Shown here: positions 58,813-64,000 of the stretch, piece by piece | Position numbering within the stretch: position 1 is the first letter of the stretch | How the letters are laid out: every line of letters starts with the position of its first letter | Origin: Diadophis punctatus similis | Taxonomy: Eukaryota; Chordata; Lepidosauria; Squamata; Dipsadidae | Assembly: GCA_023053685.1 (NCBI GenBank) | Contig: JALIGW010000016.1 | Coordinates: 11,686,780-11,750,779, forward strand | Direction of reading: 5' to 3' | DNA length: 64,000 nucleotides | Position numbers and translations under genes: made by a program | The notes under the pieces: model-generated | Seen by the model: the letters and a program-made list of their open reading frames with translations, nothing else | Told to the model about the DNA's origin: nothing | Database searches by the model: none

Positions 58813-59536
58813 CCTCGTCCGAGACCTTTGGCAAGGGTGCTGTTTTGGGAAGAAAAGGTCTTACTTGTCGTCCCGGGACCCAAAGAACGCGATCAGGGAG
58901 CTCGATGGCAGCGTAACCTCTTCCCCACATGATGAGGCCGGCCGGGCCCTTCCAAGTGGGATCCAGAAGTTCTCGATAGTAAACGGGTGGTCTTACCGGT
59001 GGTCCGACCGAGGTGGAGAAATGCCGTTCTGCTGCAGATGATGGTGGAGTTCCAGTTAAGTTTAAAAAGTTTATAGTATGTAAAGCTCTGTTAAGGATGT
59101 CTTGCTTCGATGGGAGGCCAGGGGGATGTTTGTCCCGCTCAAATCGTTTAAGCCTTTGTTTTAGGGTCTGGTTGGCACGTTCAGAAATCGATTGACCCTG
59201 GCCAAACTTCTGTACTATTCCCCATTTTTTACAAAATGTTGCAAAAACAGCGCTGATGTAGGCATGTTGCAAGCATTTGAGAATGAACTTCCAAGTCATA
59301 ATGATGGAAATTGGGGCACGTGGTGCAGCATGGAAATAAGTTCCCGATTTAGTCCATACTGATAATTTGATGGATCCCTTTTCGGGATATGAGGGACATT
59401 GTTGCCAAATATATGTCAAAAGGGTGACCAAATCCTTTTTTGTAGGGGGTTTCTCCCCTGAAATTTTGGAATCTCTGACTATTTCTCTAAGTTTGCGGAG
59501 GTAGGCCACCTGATGCTTAGAGAAATCCGCCTCCAT
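58667..59536 (-). pseudogene. Gag matrix N-terminus fused in frame to integrase C-terminus
   Basis: The likely start is the Met at 59534-59536; the open frame also extends upstream through the primer site into the LTR. Residues 1-60 (MEADFSKHQ..) look like a class II matrix domain, with a helix then SYPEKGSIKLSVW. After a junction of about 30 residues with no clear identity, integrase begins (AYISAVFATFCKKWGI). It keeps the third catalytic Glu (SERANQTLK), then the C-terminal domain (WKGPAGLIMWGRG, WVPGRQVRPF). The first two catalytic Asp residues and all of protease, RT and RNase H are deleted. The Pro/Ser-rich end overlaps the env start. An intact 289-codon frame across a deletion junction is unusual, though it may be chance. 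Whether it is translated is unknown. Confidence 0.85.
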
Positions 59537-59631
59537 ACTCACGAAGAAGGTTGACCGGATGGGTCTTCCTGAGCGCGCGCGGGGTGAAATGGAGGAGTCA
59601 GGAACGCCTTCGGTGAAGCGCGTTGCAACGA

Positions 59632-59649
59632 TCAACGTCAGGGTCACCA
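59632..59649 (-). other. Primer binding site, tRNA-Trp-like
   Basis: On the minus strand, TGGTGACCCTGACGTTGA starts two bases after the LTR. It closely resembles the tRNA-Trp primer site used by avian alpharetroviruses, differing mainly in its last bases. Primer identity is inferred. Confidence 0.6.
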
Positions 59650-59651
59650 GG

Positions 59652-60215
59652 TATGGGAAAGCCACTTCCTATTCCTCTCCAGGAGGACGGCTTTGACCGG
59701 GAAGACCACGTCCTCTCCCGGAGGGTGGTTTCCTGGTTTACTCTGGTGGACAGAATCTCATGAAGGCCGAATCTAGGAAGAACGCTCCTGGACACAGAGG
59801 TTTCCACGGGATGGGATCTGCCCCGAACCGAAGTCCGGGGTCCATATTTATTGACACACATACGTAATATCAGAAGGCGATACGTAAAGATACATATGAT
59901 TACATATAAGCCATACAATGAATTTCTAACTGCGTATGAAGCTCTTTGCCCATCCTCCCATATCCTGTGTACCTGTGCATGTTGCTGTGCCTATGTGTTT
60001 GACCTACTTAAGTTTCTTCTTTGCTGTTTGCGAGTTCAGCAAGCTTCTAGCTTAAGCCTATGTGGTTAACCATTTCCTCTTACAAGTTTCCATGCATATG
60101 TTCGAGTCATAGACTCTATATGCACTTATTCTCTTAGAGGAGTTTAACAGAGTTGGAAGGGACCTTGCAGGTCATCTAGTCCAACCCCAAAAGTTGGGGG
60201 AAGATATATGCAACA
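59652..60215 (-). repeat. 5' LTR of the provirus
   Basis: 564 bp, on the minus strand starting TGTTGCATATATC and ending TTTCCCATA. A TATA-like TTATATG lies on the minus strand at about 59905. An AATAAA signal is at about 59846. Its U3 begins with a CR1-derived block (about 60145-60188). Confidence 0.93.
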
Positions 60216-60221
60216 CCTGAT

Positions 60222-61484
60222 GATTTCTAAACTTGGTTTGATATTGTATCAATCTCAGAGGAAAACAATGAATATTAACTTTTAATCAGAAATCAGTGAA
60301 TTATTGTATTGTTTAACTAATATCTGAGGAACACCAGAAAAATGTTTTCCCTCTTCCTCCATCCCCAATCAGTTTATATATACGTATTTAAGAACTTTTG
60401 TTATAATGGTAAAGTATAATACAGACTAAAGAAAGAAAAGAGAACAGAAAGAAAGAATAAAACATGCAAAGGAAAAAAGAAGGAACGAACAAACGAAAGA
60501 AAGAGCAAGAATATAATGCAGATGTATGTGTGGGATTTGACTTCCAAACTTCATCACAGGTGTAAACAAATTTAGTGAGACTTCACCCCTTCTAGGGTTA
60601 CAAACATTTATCTCTTCGTCCCATGTCTTATCTAAACAAATAAAAAAAAATCAATTTTTCAGTTCTGGTGTCAGCAGAAACCCATAAAAGGTTGCTAGCC
60701 AGAAGTAACAACATATCTTGTAATATATCTTGCATATAATGTATCTCCTGGGCTTTTCTACATCAAACAAATGAAAACATTACAGTAATTTGCAGTGATA
60801 TAATGCAAGTAATTACCCAATCTTCCTCTTACTAAAAGTACTTGATAATTGCTGAAATGTTAATGATGATGGGATATATAAATAAGGATATTAAGGAAGT
60901 TCATTCTGCCTTTCACATTGTCTTTGGTGCCATATCTATCAACATTTCTTCTTGTGCTTATTAAAGTTGGAAAGAAAAGTCAGTAAAATCAAGGCTTTTA
61001 GCGGAGATTTTCTGCACATTCAGTTCTGCCATAGCTAAACTATGTAAATAATTTCATGCCTTTAATAATGTTTTCTCAGCTTTAAGTGAAAAAACATAAA
61101 TGCCCATTTGTTTCAATGGATGACAACCACTAGGGAGCTTGTTAAGAGATTCTTTTAACACATATGGCTGCTAATGGTCCAAATACAGAACCATTTCTGC
61201 TTGTTCGGCTGCTTTTGACTTCCTTTCCCATCAAGGAAACGTTATAACCACATACTTGTGGGATACAAGTTGAAATAAACGGCGGGTTTTGACCTACAGT
61301 GTCAAATAGGAATCTCAATTTCAGTCAGCATAAAGTGAAATGCACTCACCACTCTACATGGGAATAATCTGCATTCTGACATCGTTTGGGGAAGGGGAAA
61401 AAAACAGCATTCCAGTTTAATTGAAGTACTGCACATTTTTAAACTTAGCACCCATTTTGTGCCAGTTTTAAAAGAAACTGTTAT
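60222..61484. other. AT-rich non-coding sequence
   Basis: An A/G-rich tract lies at 60430-60510. No gene is supported. Confidence 0.4.
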
Positions 61485-62430
61485 TTATTATTTATTTATT
61501 TTATTTTGCAATTCTTCTATGCCGCCCTACTCCCGGGGGACTCAGGGCGGCGTACAGCATATACAAGAACAGCAATAATATGGTTAAAAATACAAACATA
61601 AAAAACAATTTTTAAAAATAGAAAAAAACCAACATACACCATTCATACCAAGGGGGAGATTGAGATGTTCAATGGTCTTTCACCCCGCCTGCAGGAAGAG
61701 CCATGTCTTAATGGCTTTCTGGAAGGCCAGCAAGGTGGGGATAGTTCGGATCTCTGGGGGTAGTTGGTTCCAGAGAGCCGGAGCCCCCACAGAGAAGGCT
61801 CTCCCCCTTGGTTCTGCCAACCAACATTGTTTGGCTGACGGGACCCGGAGGAGACCGACTCTGTGGGACCTAACTGGTCGTAGGGATGTATGAGGTAGGA
61901 TACGGTCCCGGAGATAACCTGGTCCTAAGCCATGTAGGGCTTTTCTACCTAGGAGATCAGGCAGAATTCGGAGGCGGCCAGCGTACCTGGCGGATTACGC
62001 ATGCTCCAACTCGGCGGAAAGGGGTGTAGTGTTCCAGTAAGCCACAAGAGGGCGTGCAAAATGAGCGGGAATGTTAAGAGTTCGGATTGGTTTAGCCAAC
62101 TGAGGCAATTGCATATAAAGCAGCTGTCATCCGAGTTACAGCTGAGTTCGTGTCAGACTGTTCTGTAGTTAAGAGTGTTAAATCGTTAATAAACAGTTGG
62201 TTCCAGCAGCGAGGCTCTTAATCATTGCGCCCACCTACACTTCAGTAACACCTTGAATTGCACCCGGAGACCAATGGGCAACCAATGCAGCTGGCGGAGT
62301 ATAGGTGTTACGTGGGTGTATCTGGTGGCACCCACCATAGCACGCGTAGCCGCATTTTGCACCAGTTGCAGTCTCCGGATACTCTTCAGGGGTAGCCTGT
62401 TCAAATGTTTAGGCTCTGATTTTAGATTAA
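61485..62430 (-). pseudogene. L2-like LINE 3' part, split by an insertion
   Basis: On the minus strand, 62420-62247 encodes RRLQLVQNAATRAMVGATR and then RQLHWLPIGLRVQFKVLL, the C-terminal RT pattern of L2-type LINEs. After the interruption, the frame at 61945-61640 continues with a GLGPGYL-like segment, then GRAFSVGAPALWNQLPPEI. It ends in a 3' UTR with CTGAGTCCCCCGGGAGTAGG. The elements at 61948-62246 interrupt it. Confidence 0.75.
62025..62239 (+). mobile_element. Candidate solo LTR inside the L2 remnant
   Basis: Bounded by TGTAG and CTACA. It contains a TATA box (GCATATAAAG, about 62113) and AATAAA (about 62191) in the order expected of an LTR. Another 75 bp to the left is also foreign to the LINE, and no target duplication was found, so the borders are uncertain. 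Confidence 0.4.
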
Positions 62431-62452
62431 TTTTTGATTTAAAAGATTTAAT

Positions 62453-62842
62453 GAGCCACGGTGGCGCAATGGTTAGTGTGCAGTACTGCAGGCTACTTCT
62501 GTTGTCTGCTGGCTGCCTGCAATTTGGCAGTTCAAATCTCACCAGCCTTCCATACAGCGGTGGGTTGTAAATATTTTTGCTATTTGTTCGCGCTCACGCG
62601 TGCGATGCTTCTGTGCATGCGCATTCTGGGTGGGTGGGCGGAGCCTCCCGCTGCCGCCACTACCGGTTCTAAGAACCGGTCCGAACTGGGAGCAACCCAC
62701 TGCTGCTTCCACCCTTCCGAGGTGGGTAAAATGAGGACCCACATTGTTGGGGGAAATATGCTGATTCCGTAAACCACTTAGAGAGGGCTGTAAAGCACTG
62801 TAAAGCGGTATATAAGTCTAAGTGCTATTGCTATTGCTATAT
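62453..62842 (+). mobile_element. tRNA-derived snake SINE with a hAT insertion
   Basis: Head (GAGCCACGGTGGCGCAATGG), B box (GTTCAAATCTC), body and TTGCTA tail are complete once 62555-62705 is removed. Confidence 0.88.
62555..62705. mobile_element. Short hAT element inside a SINE
   Basis: 151 bp with ends CAGCGGTGGGTTG and CAACCCACTGCTG. Flanks CTTCCATA and CTTCCACC match at 6 of 8; both differ by one base from the expected SINE sequence CTTCCATC. Confidence 0.82.
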
Positions 62843-63135
62843 GGCTGCCCATCTTAAAACACAACTCCGGGCACTTGCCATAACAGTAAAACCTCAAACT
62901 AAAACCATAAAACAAGAGCAAAACCCAGCACCTCCGTTATCCCTTTAGGATGCTCCAAGAAGAAACCTAAAACACCCTCACTTTGCACCAGTTCCTGGTT
63001 AAAAAAAATCGATCTTAATGACCTTCTCTAAGGCTAAAAAGATGGAGTCCTAATAAACTGTTACAGCTTTATGTTTAGCTCATTCATGAAATCATTGGGA
63101 ACAAAGGAATCAAAACTGAGAATTACTCTCTAGGT

Positions 63136-63271
63136 CAGTGTTTCTCAACCTTGAGAACTTTAAAGATGTATGGACCTCAGTGCCCAGAATTCCCCAGCCA
63201 ACATGCTGGCTAGGGAATTTGGGGAGTTGAAGTTCACCGCATCTTAAAGCCGCCAAGGTTGAGAAACACTG
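63136..63271. mobile_element. Palindromic hAT element, 136 bp
   Basis: CAGTGTTTCTCAACCTTGAG at the left and CAAGGTTGAGAAACACTG at the right, with full-length inverted symmetry. Exact 8-bp target duplication CTCTAGGT. Confidence 0.95.
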
Positions 63272-63474
63272 CTCTAGGTTGTAATAGAAAGAAACCACAG
63301 GGAAACCCACCTGTGCAAAGATGTCCATAGCAGTAGTCAGCAGTAACAGAGATCCATGCATGTTATTACTGCTGGATACATCATCCCATTCATCAAACTG
63401 ATTCCTTCATGATGCAGAATACAGTAGGGATCACTTGGTGTCCCATGTTCCGTCTCTATTCCTCTGTAGATATA

Positions 63475-63597
63475 TAAGTGGATTAAACCCAGGACTCCGA
63501 TTGTTGAGGGAAATATGCAAATAATGCTTACATGGTAAGCTGCCCAGAGAGTGTTATAGGGCAGTATATAAGTCGAAATGCTATTGCCTTTGCTAAA
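63475..63597 (+). mobile_element. Diverged SINE 3' part
   Basis: CCGATTGTTGAGGGAAATATG, GCAGTATATAAGTCGAAATG and a TTGCCTTTGCT tail identify a 5'-truncated, older copy of the TTGCTA-tailed SINE. Confidence 0.7.
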
Positions 63598-63898
63598 CTG
63601 GAATAACCAAATAACCCTTTGGGTCTCTCCATGCTAATTACTCATAGTGTTTCCAAGTGGTTCTGAACGTTCTATGCCTTTAGATAGAGAGGGATGTTCA
63701 TAATGTAGATTGTAAATATTAAGGCCCCTATTCTTTTTATCTGGTAATTATTTATGTTGCTTTTTCCTTTGCTTTGCATGCATTTAGCCCCATTTTGCCA
63801 GTTCAATATTTTTATTGTTGTTGCTGCTTAATTAAGAAACATCAAGCTATAATTTTGTGAGCTAATTGAGCGGTATGTATGCCTGCTGTAATATTTAT

Positions 63899-64000
63899 AC
63901 AGGTTGTACTTGACTTACAACTTTCTGCTTAGTGACCAGGGGTGGGTTCCTCCCGGTTCGGACCAGATCGCCCGAACTGGTAGTGACCTGCTGGTGACAT
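63899..64000. mobile_element. DNA element fragments cut by the window end
   Basis: ACAGGTTGTACTTGACTTAC at 63899 starts an element like that at 30218. It is interrupted at 63937 by CAGGGGTGGGTTCCTCCCGG, the left end of a hAT element related to 17144 and 37719. The right end lies beyond the window. Confidence 0.6.

Larger units (their letters stand above)
57121..60215 (-). mobile_element. Young, internally deleted endogenous retrovirus
   Basis: A 3095-bp provirus on the minus strand. It is bounded by two LTRs and flanked by an exact 6-bp target duplication, CCTGAT (57115-57120 and 60216-60221). By eye the LTRs differ at only three substitutions plus one 38-bp duplication over about 562 aligned bases, so insertion is recent. 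Between the LTRs are a primer site, a Gag N-terminus fused to the integrase C-terminus, an env remnant and a polypurine tract. Protease, RT, RNase H and most of Gag and Env are absent. The integrase resembles class II (alpha/beta-type) retroviruses. It cannot replicate by itself and would need proteins from an intact relative. Confidence 0.95.

Noticed and set aside
1..64000. CRISPR arrays, operons or other prokaryotic systems
   Set aside because: No spaced direct repeats with unique spacers, no dense coding; all content fits a vertebrate genome.

Overview
This window is animal genomic DNA from a squamate reptile, most likely a snake. The evidence is the repeat content. There are tRNA-headed SINEs ending in TTGCTA repeats, a second SINE ending in CCTTTA repeats, CR1 tails ending in ATTCT microsatellites, BovB and L2/R4-like LINE remnants, long GATA/TATC arrays, and a very large set of non-autonomous hAT elements. 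No prokaryotic gene organisation, CRISPR array or real tRNA/rRNA gene is visible.

Only one host gene signal is convincing. A CpG-rich promoter and first exon lie around 31.95-32.9 kb on the + strand, with an ATG at 32679, 47 complete codons and a GTGAGT splice donor at 32822. I do not recognise the protein. Everything downstream to the right edge is probably its first intron, or intergenic DNA; I could not find a second exon.

Layout. 0-10 kb: SINEs, Penelope-type terminal repeats carrying a hammerhead-like motif, LTR-like fragments, one hAT element, TA-flanked DNA elements and an L1 3' end. 10-20 kb: LINE tail, Penelope-type foldback, BovB fragment, several hAT elements (one nested in another) and a GC-rich LTR-like block. 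20-32 kb: SINEs, microsatellites, an R4-like LINE tail, a mariner remnant, a clean solo LTR, CR1 pieces (one with a perfect internal hairpin) and palindromic hAT elements. 32-36 kb: exon 1, then compound microsatellites and a CR1 tail. 36-56 kb: CR1, SINE and hAT insertions in AT-rich DNA, including a hAT-type element with six ETS-like motifs and another holding two foldback elements. 57.1-60.2 kb: a young, internally deleted provirus on the - strand. 60-64 kb: L2 remnant with an LTR-like insertion, and SINEs with hAT insertions.

The most interesting object is the provirus (57121-60215). It has near-identical LTRs and a 6-bp target duplication. An internal deletion fuses the Gag N-terminus in frame to the C-terminal part of integrase. 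The env remnant has an unusual PPPY-containing cytoplasmic leader and a furin-like site, and is broken between SU and TM. Its LTR also contains a CR1 3' tail. About 17 hAT-type insertions have 8-bp target duplications that can be read directly, so the relative ages of several nested repeats can be worked out.
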